Source: CAWGMT01 sp963823675 (GTDB lineage Bacteria; Planctomycetota; Planctomycetia; Isosphaerales; Isosphaeraceae). From it: 64,000 bases of DNA. Both the position numbers and the translations under genes were made by a program. The notes under the pieces were generated by a model, which was not told the origin of the DNA, made no database searches, and saw nothing but the letters and a program-made list of their open reading frames with translations. The stretch covers positions 186,001 through 250,000 of the forward strand of contig CAWGMT010000011.1 of assembly GCA_963823675.1 (NCBI GenBank). Direction: 5' to 3'. Below are positions 1 through 9,102 of the stretch, one piece after another (the first letter of the stretch is position 1; every line of letters begins with the position of its first letter).

Positions 1-373
1 GGCGTCAAGGATCGGGTTCCCATCGGCAGCATGGGCGACGGCATCTGGCGGCATGCTGGGCCTGGCGCTCAATGTGGTGCACTCGTCGAACGGCATCCTT
101 CTCGTTGATGAGATCGACACCGGACTTCACCATACGGTAATGAAAGAAATGTGGAAATTCCTGTACAATACCGCAGAGAAATACGAAGTTCAGGTCTTCG
201 CCACAACTCACAGCCGCGATTGCTATCAGAGTCTGGCGGCTGTCTGCCGTGATTCGGTCGCCGAGAACAGCGATGCCACGATCCAGCGGATCGAGCGGCA
301 CCGCGAGGAGTCAGTCGCCTATACCGAGCAAGAGATCATCGCCGCCGCCGAGCGTGACACTGAGGTTCGCTAA
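1..373 (+). CDS. AAA-family ATPase, C-terminal part (5' end outside window, frameshifted)
   Basis: This is the end of an ATP-binding protein of the AAA/OLD-like type. The Walker B/D-loop segment reads GILLVDEIDTGLHH and is followed by the H-motif stretch VQVFATTHSRDCYQSL, as in ABC-class and OLD-type ATPases. Upstream of base 52 the matching residues (VPIGSMGDGIWR, the signature-like region) lie in a different frame, and MLGLALNVV resumes at 53. A net gain of one base (or loss of two) near base 52 therefore splits the gene. It stops at 371-373, two bases before the next start, so the two genes are probably co-translated. The substrate is unknown. Family assignment is firm; a defence role would be inference only. 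Confidence 0.8.
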   Translation, partial: ASRIGFPSAAWATASGGMLGLALNVVHSSNGILLVDEIDTGLHHTVMKEMWKFLYNTAEKYEVQVFATTHSRDCYQSLAAVCRDSVAENSDATIQRIERHREESVAYTEQEIIAAAERDTEVR

Positions 374-375
374 AC

Positions 376-1068
376 ATGGCCCGAAGCAACCCCAACAAAC
401 TCCTCGTCGAAGGTGACGAGGAGAAACGCACGGTTCCTTACCTCATGGACGAGTACGTCGTTTGGGGCGATCGGCCTGACGATTGGGTCGTTGAGGTTAC
501 TGAGTTCGGTGGAATTGAGCCCTTGCTTAAACCTGGCGTTATCGAAGTGGAACTTAAAACTCCAGGACTCAGTGCGGTCGGAATTGCCATCGATGCGAAT
601 GATCAGTTCGAGTCGCGGTGGTCAAGGATAAGAGAACGCTGCCTGAGGGTCGCTCCCGACTTCCCGGAAAAACTACCCACGGAAGGTCTCACCCACGTGA
701 ATGAACACGGATTGCGAATCGGGGTCTGGATCATGCCCGACAATCAGTCTCGCGGGATGCTCGAGACATTCCTGAGTTATCTCATCATGCCGGAGCGTTC
801 GACTCTTTGGACCTTTGCGCAAGAAGCCTGTGCCCGATCGCGCGACCATGGCGCACCCTACACCGACTCTCACCGCGATAAAGCGGATATCCATACCTAT
901 CTGGCGTGGCTCGACCCCCCAGGGCGGTCCCTGCACGTTGCAGTGCTGGCAAGGGCGCTGGATGGGCGGCTGCCACTGGGCGAACAATTCGCAAAGTGGT
1001 TCATCGATCTTTTTCAGCTCACGCCTCGACCGACACCAATTTCACGATCCGACGACGTCAGTGACTGA
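376..1068 (+). CDS. DUF3226 / TOPRIM-like protein, partner of the AAA ATPase
   Basis: A 230-residue protein. The N-terminal LLVEGDEEKRTVPYL carries a Glu at about residue 12, and GIAIDANDQFESRW carries acidic residues at about 73-76, which matches the Glu and DxD-type layout of TOPRIM folds. Such small proteins are commonly encoded next to an AAA ATPase, resembling an OLD nuclease split into two chains. The start follows the ATPase stop almost directly and has no obvious ribosome binding site, which suggests coupling. The 3' end overlaps the convergent binding-protein gene by 11 bases. Nuclease activity is inferred from the fold, not shown. Confidence 0.75.
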   Translation: MARSNPNKLLVEGDEEKRTVPYLMDEYVVWGDRPDDWVVEVTEFGGIEPLLKPGVIEVELKTPGLSAVGIAIDANDQFESRWSRIRERCLRVAPDFPEKLPTEGLTHVNEHGLRIGVWIMPDNQSRGMLETFLSYLIMPERSTLWTFAQEACARSRDHGAPYTDSHRDKADIHTYLAWLDPPGRSLHVAVLARALDGRLPLGEQFAKWFIDLFQLTPRPTPISRSDDVSD

Positions 1069-2077
1069 GCGTCTCCGCCGTGATGAGGTCCACAGGCGTC
1101 GTGGTGTCTGCGGATGTTGCCTCGTGCCGGAGCATCTTCAGAGCCAGTTCGATGCCATAGACGGCGAGTTGGCCGGCGTGCTGGTCGGCGGTTGCCAGCA
1201 CCGAGCCGTCCTTGATGGCCGACTGGATCGCCGTGATGTTGTCGAAGCCGACGATGAGAACCTCGCCGGACCGGCCTGCCGACTTGACGGCGGCGAGCGC
1301 ACCAAGCGCCATGCTGTCGTTACAAGAGAGCAGAGCCTTGATCTGGGGATGCTCGCCCAGCATTGCCGAGGCGATCCGGTTGGCCTGGTCCATTTCCCAC
1401 TGAGCGGTTTGCGAGGCGGCGATCGAAATGCCGGCCGAATTCAGCGCATCCTCGAAGCCCAGCTTGCGCTGTTGACCGTTGAAGGCGGTGCGGATCCCTT
1501 CGAGCAGGCCCACCTGGTCGCCCTTCTTCAAACGGGCGGCCAGATACTCGGCCACCTTGCGGGCGCCCGCGCGATTGTCCGGTCCCACGAACGGAACCTT
1601 GGTCCGCTGATCGGCGAGCACCTGGGCGTCGAGCTTGTTGTCGATGTTGACCACGACGAGTCCCGCCTCCTGGGCTCGCTTGCAGGCGGAGACCAGCGCC
1701 TTGGAGTCGGCCGGGGCGATCACGATGGCATTGACACCCTGGGCGATCATCTCATCCAAAAGCGCCACCTGGCGGCTCAAGTCGCGCTCGTCCTTGATGC
1801 CGCTCTCGATCAGCTCATAGTCGCCCGCGTGCTTTTGCTGGTGTTGTTTGGCCCCCTCGGCCATCGTCGCGAAGAACTCATTGGCCAAGGACTTCATCAC
1901 CAGTGCGATGCGGGGTTTCGCCGGGGAAGTGGAAGTGCCAGGAGACGAGGGCGATAATTTGGCATCTTGCGGGGCATCGCTGCTACACCCCGCGGCGAGC
2001 AGGATTCCCAGGGCCAGAATGAATGGGCGCGTCGAAGATATACAGACGATCGCGTTTCTGGCATCGTGCGGCTTCAT
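1058..2077 (-). CDS. Sugar ABC transporter substrate-binding lipoprotein (RbsB-like)
   Basis: A 339-residue periplasmic binding protein of the ribose/galactose type (type I fold). A hydrophobic leader ends in the lipobox LAAGC, with Cys at about residue 31, so the protein is probably a lipoprotein. Family segments are visible: IALVMKSLANEFFATMAEGA, VNAIVIAPADSKALVSA, VGLLEGIRTAFNGQQRKLGF and a C-terminal CNDSMALGALAAVKSAG. Its start overlaps the stop of the nucleoside hydrolase gene by four bases (ATGA), so the two are coupled. No permease or ATPase gene lies next to it. The context suggests capture of ribose or a nucleoside-derived sugar, which is inference. Confidence 0.9.
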   Translation of the reverse strand: MKPHDARNAIVCISSTRPFILALGILLAAGCSSDAPQDAKLSPSSPGTSTSPAKPRIALVMKSLANEFFATMAEGAKQHQQKHAGDYELIESGIKDERDLSRQVALLDEMIAQGVNAIVIAPADSKALVSACKRAQEAGLVVVNIDNKLDAQVLADQRTKVPFVGPDNRAGARKVAEYLAARLKKGDQVGLLEGIRTAFNGQQRKLGFEDALNSAGISIAASQTAQWEMDQANRIASAMLGEHPQIKALLSCNDSMALGALAAVKSAGRSGEVLIVGFDNITAIQSAIKDGSVLATADQHAGQLAVYGIELALKMLRHEATSADTTTPVDLITAETLSH

Positions 2078-3120
2078 GGTTTCGTTCCGACGAAATGACT
2101 CGGCGGCTGGCTCGACAGTTGCACCAGGGCCTCGAGCACGCGCGGCTTCTGCTCGGGTCGCAGGATCAGATAAGCGTGATTACCATTCGATCCCTCCTCG
2201 AACCGTGTAAAGCCGTCGGGTTCGACGATCACGCGCCCGCGTGGGGAGACGTCGAAATAGCTGCGATCGCCTTGCACCGCATAGAGCACGCTGGTCAGGT
2301 CCCAGGTCGGGCGGTTGTGCGGCGGCGGGTTGCGGCGGATGTAGGCTTCGGCCACCGGATGGTGGGGCACATAAGCATAGTCGCGCTCGATGCTGACCGC
2401 GGGGTAGGGCAGGGCGATCCCGATCTCGAAGCCGCTGTAGACCATGGCCGTGGGCCAGCGCTCGGCCAGGGCCCGGGCGCTCTTGACGTCCTTGACGACG
2501 TTGTATTCCAGGAAATGGCGATTGCCGTCGATGGGCTGAAATGCCCCGGCCATCAGCGAGAGTAATCGAATCTTGCGCCGCACGAGATCCAGGCCGGATA
2601 GCGGCGAATGTCGGTCCGCGGCCGAATCAAGCAGCCGGGCGAGGTTGGTGGAAAACCCGACCTGCGCGATGACCACGGATTGATCGGGCTGGGCCGCCAG
2701 GGCGGCGCGGAGCACCGACACAGCATCCGGGGCGGGATGGTGTGAATTCAGGTCGTGAGGATATCGAACGTGGTCTCCATCCTTTTGCTCAGCGAGGGCG
2801 AGAAACGCACTCTTTTCGGCAACGCCTCCCTTGCCGACGGCGCCGATCGGGATCTCGCCGCGCCCGTAAAACGTATTCACGGCATTGACAAAGCGAGCAG
2901 CCAGCTCGTGGTCGGCGCTGATCGTGACCGCCAGGAGCTGGCACTGCCCCCGCGACTGGAGCGCGTGGATCATTCCCAGGGCCAGCACGTCGTCGCAATC
3001 GCCGCAGATGTCCGTATCGAAGATCAGGCGAACGGGCTCGGCGGACTGTGCCACGCGTGGGTTCAGGAACATGATCATCGCAACCGCCAGGATGGCCGTG
3101 CGGGCAACCACGTCATACAT
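2074..3120 (-). CDS. Inosine-uridine preferring nucleoside hydrolase, exported
   Basis: Nucleoside hydrolases split the N-glycosidic bond of nucleosides to give ribose and a base. The calcium-binding signature is plain near the N-terminus: FDTDICGDCDDVLALG, with the expected Asp cluster. Further family features are the MAGAF segment, the WPTAMVYSGFEIG stretch and WDLTSVLYAV near the C-terminus. The leader from MYDVV is hydrophobic and ends at AQSA, indicating export. I prefer the ATG at 3120; a TTG nine codons upstream is possible. The gene leads a two-gene unit with the sugar-binding lipoprotein, which fits breakdown of extracellular nucleosides and uptake of the sugar. Confidence 0.9.
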   Translation of the reverse strand: MYDVVARTAILAVAMIMFLNPRVAQSAEPVRLIFDTDICGDCDDVLALGMIHALQSRGQCQLLAVTISADHELAARFVNAVNTFYGRGEIPIGAVGKGGVAEKSAFLALAEQKDGDHVRYPHDLNSHHPAPDAVSVLRAALAAQPDQSVVIAQVGFSTNLARLLDSAADRHSPLSGLDLVRRKIRLLSLMAGAFQPIDGNRHFLEYNVVKDVKSARALAERWPTAMVYSGFEIGIALPYPAVSIERDYAYVPHHPVAEAYIRRNPPPHNRPTWDLTSVLYAVQGDRSYFDVSPRGRVIVEPDGFTRFEEGSNGNHAYLILRPEQKPRVLEALVQLSSQPPSHFVGTKP

Positions 3121-3197
3121 GGAGATATTAGACCCCACTATTCGCAACGGAACTGAAAGCCCTGCCGAATCGCTTCTGACTCGTCCTGCCGCATCGG

Positions 3198-3536
3198 CTA
3201 GTCACCGGTGTGTGATCCTCGGTTTCCGGCGAGGACCGCTGCGCATTCGGACTCGATCGCTTGCCGTTCGGCTTGGGCCTCGGCCAGGAAATCGCGGAGC
3301 CGCCACGCCAACAATTCTTTGCGGCGGGCCAAGACTTCCAAGGCGCGATTTTGGGCTTCGAGAGTTTCCCTTTCCTGCCGGAGCTTTTCCGTAGCTGGAG
3401 TCAGGTAGCTGGCTTCGGCGGCCTCGAGTTTGTGTGTCAGAAGCGCCAATTCAGCCTGCTCAACCTCGGATAGTCCACCATCCCGTCGACGCTCACGCAG
3501 TTGGTGAAAGCGAGAACGCTTTGGCTCGTCCCACAT
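3198..3536 (-). CDS. Small coiled-coil protein, conserved in planctomycetes
   Basis: A 112-residue, highly charged, helical protein starting MWDEPKRSRFHQL. Most of it is heptad-like Glu/Leu/Arg sequence (residues about 20-100), so a coiled coil is likely. It has no signal peptide or membrane segment. A good GGAGG ribosome binding site sits about eight bases before the ATG. I recall similar short proteins as recurrent hypotheticals in planctomycete genomes, but no function is known to me. It stands alone, with 77 bases to the nucleoside hydrolase start. Confidence 0.7.
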   Translation of the reverse strand: MWDEPKRSRFHQLRERRRDGGLSEVEQAELALLTHKLEAAEASYLTPATEKLRQERETLEAQNRALEVLARRKELLAWRLRDFLAEAQAERQAIESECAAVLAGNRGSHTGD

Positions 3537-3866
3537 GAGGTTCGCCTCCTCAGCGACTTGGCTCCGTTACAATGGCTTTAACAATAGATCGTAACAAACC
3601 TCATCGTTGCCAGCCGATCAATTCTTTGCATCTTGCCATACCCGCGCCGCGACCACCAGTGGCCGGGCGGGTATCGTCTTCGACGCTCCGCGTCGTCATG
3701 GGTGGCCTTGCACAATTTCCTGCTCACGGTCCGCCCGCCGTTCGCCGGGCCAATATGGGGGAAGTCCTGGACAATGATCGGGATAGGCAGCCCCGGGGGG
3801 CAGGGCAGCGACGAATTGCCGCGAGGACGGAGTTCTGTTTAGGAATGGTCCAGGGAGGAATCAGGC
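3537..3866. other. Intergenic stretch without a recognisable gene
   Basis: About 330 bases between the coiled-coil gene and the small plus-strand gene. Frames here are open by composition but show no family resemblance, and I see no RNA gene or terminator hairpin. The last 20 bases hold the ribosome binding site of the next gene (GGGAGGAATC). Confidence 0.5.
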
Positions 3867-4097
3867 ATGCTGCTTACCATCGAAGGCACATTCAAAGACG
3901 GGAAAGTGGAATTGAGCGAGGCGCCGCAAGGCCTGCGCGAAGCGAAAGTCCTGGTCACCTTCCTGGGTTCCGCCCAGGCCAAGCCGCACCCGCAGATGAT
4001 GCGGTTCGGGCAGTTTTCGGGCCCCCAAGAAAAAATGTCCACCGAGGAAGACTTCCGCGGTGCGGAGTGGCGCGGCGATAGCACCGATGCCAACTAA
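3867..4097 (+). CDS. AF2212-like (DUF104-type) antitoxin-like small protein
   Basis: A 76-residue protein starting MLLTIEGTFKDGKVEL, the opening of the AF2212/DUF104-type proteins often described as antitoxins of VapC-like toxins. The C-terminal part, TEEDFRGAEWRGD, is acidic and probably flexible. A ribosome binding site (GGAGGAATCAGGC) precedes the ATG. No PIN-domain toxin follows: the next 140 bases are non-coding and the next gene is on the opposite strand. It is therefore either an orphan antitoxin or a member of the same small fold with another role. Confidence 0.65.
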   Translation: MLLTIEGTFKDGKVELSEAPQGLREAKVLVTFLGSAQAKPHPQMMRFGQFSGPQEKMSTEEDFRGAEWRGDSTDAN

Positions 4098-4237
4098 ACA
4101 CGTTAAGGAATCGACCTACTCCCAGCCGCCGCGGTTCAACCCAAAGCGAAATGACGTCAAGGTGACCGTCTAGGGATGCCAAACCTGCCCGGTGTCAACC
4201 ACCTCGACGCGGTTCGGGCCCTACAGTGGGTCGGCAA

Positions 4238-5722
4238 TCACGCCAGCAGTTCCTTGACCACTCGCGCCGGCTCGACGCCGGTCAAGCGCTGGTCGAGGCC
4301 CAGATAGCGGTAACTGAACCGGCGGTGGTCGAAACCGAGAAGGTGCAGCACGGTGGCGTGAAAGTCGCGGATGTGCACGGGGTCCTTGACGATGTTATAC
4401 GAGAAGTCGTCGGTTTCGCCGTAGATCGTACCGGGCCGTGCGCCTCCTCCGGCCATCCACATGGTGAAGCAGCGCGGGTGATGGTCGCGGCCGTAGTTGG
4501 CGTGCGATAAGCCTCCTTGCGAGTAAACGGTCCGGCCGAATTCGCCGCCCCAGATGATCAGGGTTTCGTCGAGCAGTCCGCGCGACTTGAGGTCGTGGAT
4601 CAAGCCCGTGCAGGCCTGGTCGATGTCGCGGCACTGGTCGGGCAGCCGGCCGCCAACGTTGAAGTGGGTATCCCAGTTGTTGTGATAAACCTGTACAAAC
4701 CGCACGCCGCGCTCGATCAGCCGCCGCGCCAGGAGCGCTGTATGGGCGAAGGTGCCGGGCTTTCTTGCCTGCTCGCCGTAAAGGGTGTAGGTCGATTCGG
4801 GCTCGCCAGCGACATCGGTGAGCTCGGGCACGCTGGCCTGCATGCGGAAGGCCAGCTCGTATTGCTCGATCCGGGTGTGGGTCTCGGAATCGCCCACGAG
4901 CTGATAATTGATCTCGTTCAAGGCCTTGAGCCCGTCGAGCGTATCCCGGCGCACCTGGGCGGGCACGCCGGGTGGATTGTTGATGTACAGGATCGGATCG
5001 CCGCCGCTGCGGAACGAAACGCCGGCGTGCACGCCCGGCAGATAGCCGGCCGACCACAGTCGCGCCGAGATGGCTTGAAGCTGCTCCGTATTGGTCGGCT
5101 TGGCCACCAGCACCACGAAGGTCGGCAGGTTGTCGTTGAGCGAGCCCAGGCCATAGGAAGTCCAGGCGCCCAGGCAAGGCCGGCCCGTGACCTGGTTGCC
5201 GGTCTGCATGTACGTGATCGCCGGCTCGTGGTTGATGGCCTCGGTATGCATGCTTCGAATAAAGCACATCTCGTCGACAACGCCGGCCGTGTGGGGCAAC
5301 AACTCGCAGACCCACATGCCGCACTGACCGTACTTCGCAAACTTGTATTTCGAGGGAGCAATCGGAAACCGCTTTTGCCCCGAAGTCATGGTTGTCAGCC
5401 GCTGACCCTGTCGCACCGAATCGGGCAGGTCCTTGTCGTACCAGCCATTCATCTGCGGCTTGTAATCAAAGAGGTCTTGCTGCGGCGGGCCGCCGACCAT
5501 GTGGAGATAGATCACATGCTTGGCTCTGGCGGGGAAATGGCTCAGCCCGACCAGTAATTTGCCTCCGGTGGGCGATGCCTCGATGCCGCCGGCGCGCGCC
5601 GCTTGTTCGAGCCCTTCCCGCGCCAAGAGTGAGGCGAAGGCCGCCCAGCCCACGGCGTTGGACCCACGGCTCAAGAACTGGCGGCGCGTTTCGGAGCGGA
5701 CGTAGTCTTGGAATTGGTCCAT
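4238..5722 (-). CDS. DUF1501 domain-containing protein
   Basis: A protein of about 494 residues of the DUF1501 family, related to the alkaline phosphatase/sulfatase fold and very abundant in planctomycetes. It opens with a Tat-like leader (RRQFLSRGSNAVGWAAFASLL). Family landmarks include HVIYLHMVGGPPQQDLFDYKP, INHEPAITYMQTG, NNWDTH and WGGEFGRT. The start at 5722 is chosen because the extra upstream residues would be translated from an intergenic GGACAAC-type repeat. It lies downstream of the PSD1-type cytochrome gene on the same strand, the usual pairing of these two families. The reaction is not established. Confidence 0.9.
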   Translation of the reverse strand: MDQFQDYVRSETRRQFLSRGSNAVGWAAFASLLAREGLEQAARAGGIEASPTGGKLLVGLSHFPARAKHVIYLHMVGGPPQQDLFDYKPQMNGWYDKDLPDSVRQGQRLTTMTSGQKRFPIAPSKYKFAKYGQCGMWVCELLPHTAGVVDEMCFIRSMHTEAINHEPAITYMQTGNQVTGRPCLGAWTSYGLGSLNDNLPTFVVLVAKPTNTEQLQAISARLWSAGYLPGVHAGVSFRSGGDPILYINNPPGVPAQVRRDTLDGLKALNEINYQLVGDSETHTRIEQYELAFRMQASVPELTDVAGEPESTYTLYGEQARKPGTFAHTALLARRLIERGVRFVQVYHNNWDTHFNVGGRLPDQCRDIDQACTGLIHDLKSRGLLDETLIIWGGEFGRTVYSQGGLSHANYGRDHHPRCFTMWMAGGGARPGTIYGETDDFSYNIVKDPVHIRDFHATVLHLLGFDHRRFSYRYLGLDQRLTGVEPARVVKELLA

Positions 5723-5755
5723 TGTCCGTTGTCCTTTGTCGGTTGTCCGTGGTTG
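5721..5755. repeat. GGACAAC-type heptad repeat next to the DUF1501 start
   Basis: On the coding strand, several imperfect copies of GGACAAC/GGACAAA run directly into the ATG of the DUF1501 gene. The same repeat type recurs around 34.6-35.3, 41.6, 45.7 and 61.1 kb, each time in a spacer. Here it forms only one arm and is preceded by a different palindrome. Confidence 0.75.
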
Positions 5756-5765
5756 CGGCAACGTC

Positions 5766-5843
5766 GTTTAACCTGGAGCCAACGGCGACGGCGACCGTCC
5801 ACGCTAGAGCAAGAAACGCCGTCGCCGTTGGCTCCGGGTTAAC
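5766..5843. repeat. Long inverted repeat between PSD1 and DUF1501 genes
   Basis: Two arms of about 26 bases (5766-5792 and 5818-5843) share the core GGAGCCAACGGCGACGGC in opposite orientation, with two or three mismatches and a 25-base loop. It could act as a transcription terminator or processing hairpin between the two genes, or be a small dispersed palindromic element. No T-tract follows. Confidence 0.75.
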
Positions 5844-5863
5844 GAGCACGGCGTTTATGTCGC

Positions 5864-8800
5864 TCACTTGTTAAGAAACTCATCGAGGTTCATCAGCTCA
5901 TTGGCCAACATGGTCCAGGATGCAAGGGTTGCCGGCTCGATCGAGGGATCGGGCTTCGACTCGCCCACGGCGATCAGCCTGGCGCTTTCGTCGGGGTGCG
6001 ATTGATAAAAGGAGCTTAGCTTCTCGAGCGATGCCAAGGCGACGGACATTTCCTGGGGCCGGAAGGGGCGGCTCAAAACGCGCCTGGCGATATAGTCGAT
6101 GCAAAGCTCCGGGCTCGGGCCGGCTCGTTTGAGTGCCGCTTCGGCCAGGGCACGGGCTGCCTCGATAAATTGAGGGTCGTTGAGTGTGACCAGCGCCTGA
6201 AGCGGCGTGTCGGTCCGCTCGCGGCGGACCGTGCAGATCTCACGACTGGGTGCGTTGAAGACTTCCAGCGACGCCGGGGCGCGCTCCGCTTCCAGAAGGT
6301 GTAGAGGGTGCGGCGATAGAGCCGGTCGCCGTGATCGGGCTCGTAGCGCTTGGTGTTGCTTTCGGGCATGGCGACGGTTTCCCAGACCCCTGGGGGCTGG
6401 TAGGGCCTGACGCTCGGGCCTCCCTGCCTGGCGGTCAGAAGTCCGCTGGCGCAAAGCGCCGTGTCGCGAATCATCTCGCCATCCATACGGAACCGCGGCC
6501 CGCATGAGAGCAGCCGGTTGTGCGGGTCTTTCTCGCGTTTTTCCCGCGGAGACGCGGCCGACTGACGGTAGGTTGCCGATTCGACCATCAACCGGAAGAG
6601 CCGCTTGACGTCCCAACCCTTCTCACGAAACTCGACCGCCAGCCAGTCCAGGAGTTCGGGATGGGACGGAAGCTCGCCGCTGACGCCGAAGTCGCCCGAG
6701 GTGCGCACGAGCCCGGTGCCGAAGACCTCCTGCCAGAACCGGTTGACGGTAACCCGGGCCGTCAGCGGGTGCTCGGGCCGCACGAGCCAGTTTGCCAGTC
6801 CCAGGCGGTTTGGGGGCAGTTCGCGCGGCATCGAGGGCAAAGCATCGGGCGTATGGGGCTTGACCGGATCGCGGCGCTTGTCGTACTCGCCGCGAAAGAG
6901 CAGAAAGGCCATTGCCGGCTCGGACCGCTCGTGCATCACGTGCGCAAACGTCCCCCGCTTCTTGATGGCAGCCTCCTCCGCGAGCAGGGCGACCAGCTTG
7001 CCGTGCAGTTCCCTGAATGCAGGGTCCACCTGCAAGAGCCACCAGGAGAATGCCTTATCCAGCTCGCCGCTTGACCGCTGGGCTGGTGCGGCGCGGACGA
7101 GCGTGGCGGCAAGCCTGGCCCCGGCGAGCTGGCCCACCTCGCGCGGCGAGAGGACGCGATCGTAGATTCGCACCGCTTCGATCTTCGCCCCGTCGAGCCG
7201 GTCCGAGGCGTGCCGCTGACCGATTGTGAACGGAACCTCGGTGCGGATCGAGTGCGCCAGAGCGTCGGCGTCCGTGGTCGTTGCCTGGGGCTCGCCGTTG
7301 ACGTAGATCCTGACTCCGGCAGCCCGGGCCGAGCCGTCGTAGGTCACCAGCAGATGAGTCCAGACGCCCTGGGGAATCTCCGTGGTCGATCCGACCTTGA
7401 GCCCGTCGCCCGGCCAGGAGTGGATGATGTGGGTGCCAGCCCGGCCGCGCTCCAGCCACAGGTCCCAGCCCTGGTAGCCGTGCTGGTTATTCATGCGGGC
7501 GATCACCGCGCCGGTCATCCCGGACCTGGGAACCTTGACCCAGGCCCCGTACGAGAAGGCATGGTCTTGCTGGAAGTCGCCCGCAGCGGCAGCCGCGGCG
7601 CTGTCGAGGGGACCGTCGTGCTCTCCCTCTGTCCCGGTCGCGACGGCCAGCCGCAAGCCGCTGGCCGGGATCAGGCTGGCCAGGGCCGATCGGTCCAGCC
7701 CGGCGAGCCATCTGGTGAAGTCGGGCCGTGCAGCCTGCTTGCGGCCGCCGAGCCGGCGCTCCAGTTCGGCTCGATCGGCGCGAGCGGCCTGCCAGCGAGG
7801 CTGGTCGTCCGGGCTGGGTACAAACATCGTTGGCGGCGTGTCCTTGATATTTCCGTCCATGATCGGCTGGGTCGTGTTGTTGAAGAAGGCAGCAAGCTCG
7901 TAAAACTCGCGCTGGGAGAGCGGGTCGAATTTATGGTCGTGGCACACGGCACAGCCCGCCGTGAGGCCCATCCACACCTGCGAAACGGTCTCGGTGCGGT
8001 CGCGCGTGTAGAGAACCTGGTATTCCTCGGGGATGACCCCACCTTCATTCGTGGTCATGTTGCAGCGATTGAAGCCGGTGGCGACCTCCTGGTCGAGCGT
8101 GTGATGGGGCAAGAGATCGCCGGCGAGCTGCTCGATCGTGAAGCGGTCGAAGGGAAGGTTGCGGTTGAAGGCGCTGATGACCCAATCGCGGTAAGCCCAG
8201 GCCTCGCGGTAATTGTCGAAGTGATAGCCGTTCGTGTCCGCATAACGGGCCGCGTCGAGCCAGTAGCGAGCGCGGTGCTCACCCCAGCGCGGCGAATCGA
8301 GCAGCCTGGTCACGAACGACTCATAGGCATCGGACGCGGAGTCGTTGACAAACGCCTCGACGTCGGCCGGGCCAGGCGGCAATCCCGTGAGATCCAGGCT
8401 GAGGCGGCGGGCCAGAGCGCGACGGTCGGCCTCGGGCGCGGGATTCAGCCCATTCTGCTCGAGCTGGGCCAGCACGAACCGGTCGATCGGGTTCTTGACC
8501 CACGCGAGATTCTTGACCGGCGGCAGCTCGGGGCGCCGCGGGGCAATGAGCGACCAGTGCGGTTGATACGCCGCACCGTCCGCAATCCAGCGCGTCAGCC
8601 GGTCTTTTTGCTCCGGGGTCAATGTTTTCGTCGTGGCAGGAGGCGGCATGACTTGCTTGCGATTCTTGGCGTTGATTCGCGTGATCAGCTCGCTGGCCGC
8701 CGGGTCGTCCGGGGTGATGGCGCCCATTTCGATGGCCGCCTCGCGCTTATCGAGCCGCAGGTCGGCCTTGCGCGCGGCACTATCGGGCCCATGGCAGGCG

Positions 8801-9006
8801 AAGCAGTTCTCGGCCAGGATCGGCCGGATGTCGCGGTTGTATTCGAGCGTCGCCCGATCGGCGGCCAGGGCGGGTCCGCTGGCGGCGCAGGCAGCCAGGA
8901 TCAGCAGGTGCAACACATGTCGTGTTGCGACGGCACGGGCCGTTTGGGTGCGCGGATTGGAGCTACGGACAAGCTGCCCTTGCCACCGATGTTTTGACTG
9001 GCACAT
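5864..9006 (-). CDS. PSD1-type planctomycete cytochrome c, DUF1549/DUF1553 protein (frameshifted)
   Basis: A large exported protein. The leader ends near GPALAA, then the planctomycete cytochrome domain carries one haem motif CFACH (Cys at about residue 68). DUF1549 follows (RYADTNGYHFDNYREAWAYR, GCAVCHDHKFDPLSQ). A LamG/concanavalin-like insert comes next (FSYGAWVKV, VRIYVNGEP, FTIGQRHASDR), then DUF1553 (LVRPEHPLTARVTVNRFWQ). Near 6277 the frame changes: LYTFWKRSAP is followed in the next frame by ASLEVFNAPSREICTVRRER and the normal C-terminus to 5864. One base appears to be missing. ATG 9006 is chosen for its AGGAG site. It pairs with the DUF1501 gene downstream. Confidence 0.88.
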
Positions 9007-9102
9007 CAAGCGACTCTCCTGGACGAGGGCGTGAGAAATCCTGGGCGGGCGGCTGCGAGCCTGGCTGGCGGGCTCGAGCCCTGAACTGGCAGTAATTCTA
9101 TT

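Noticed and set aside
815..1957. Long plus-strand open frame opposite the sugar-binding lipoprotein gene
   Set aside because: It has no family resemblance and lies antisense to a clear lipoprotein gene; GC-rich codon use keeps the opposite strand open.
3867..4237. Toxin partner for the AF2212-like protein
   Set aside because: No PIN-domain or other toxin frame follows; the region up to the DUF1501 stop is non-coding.
4517..5557. Plus-strand frame opposite the DUF1501 gene
   Set aside because: No motif and fully contained in the antisense of a conserved gene.
7210..8997. 595-codon plus-strand open frame opposite the PSD1 gene
   Set aside because: Arg/Gly/Val-rich composition without motifs, fully antisense to a conserved gene.
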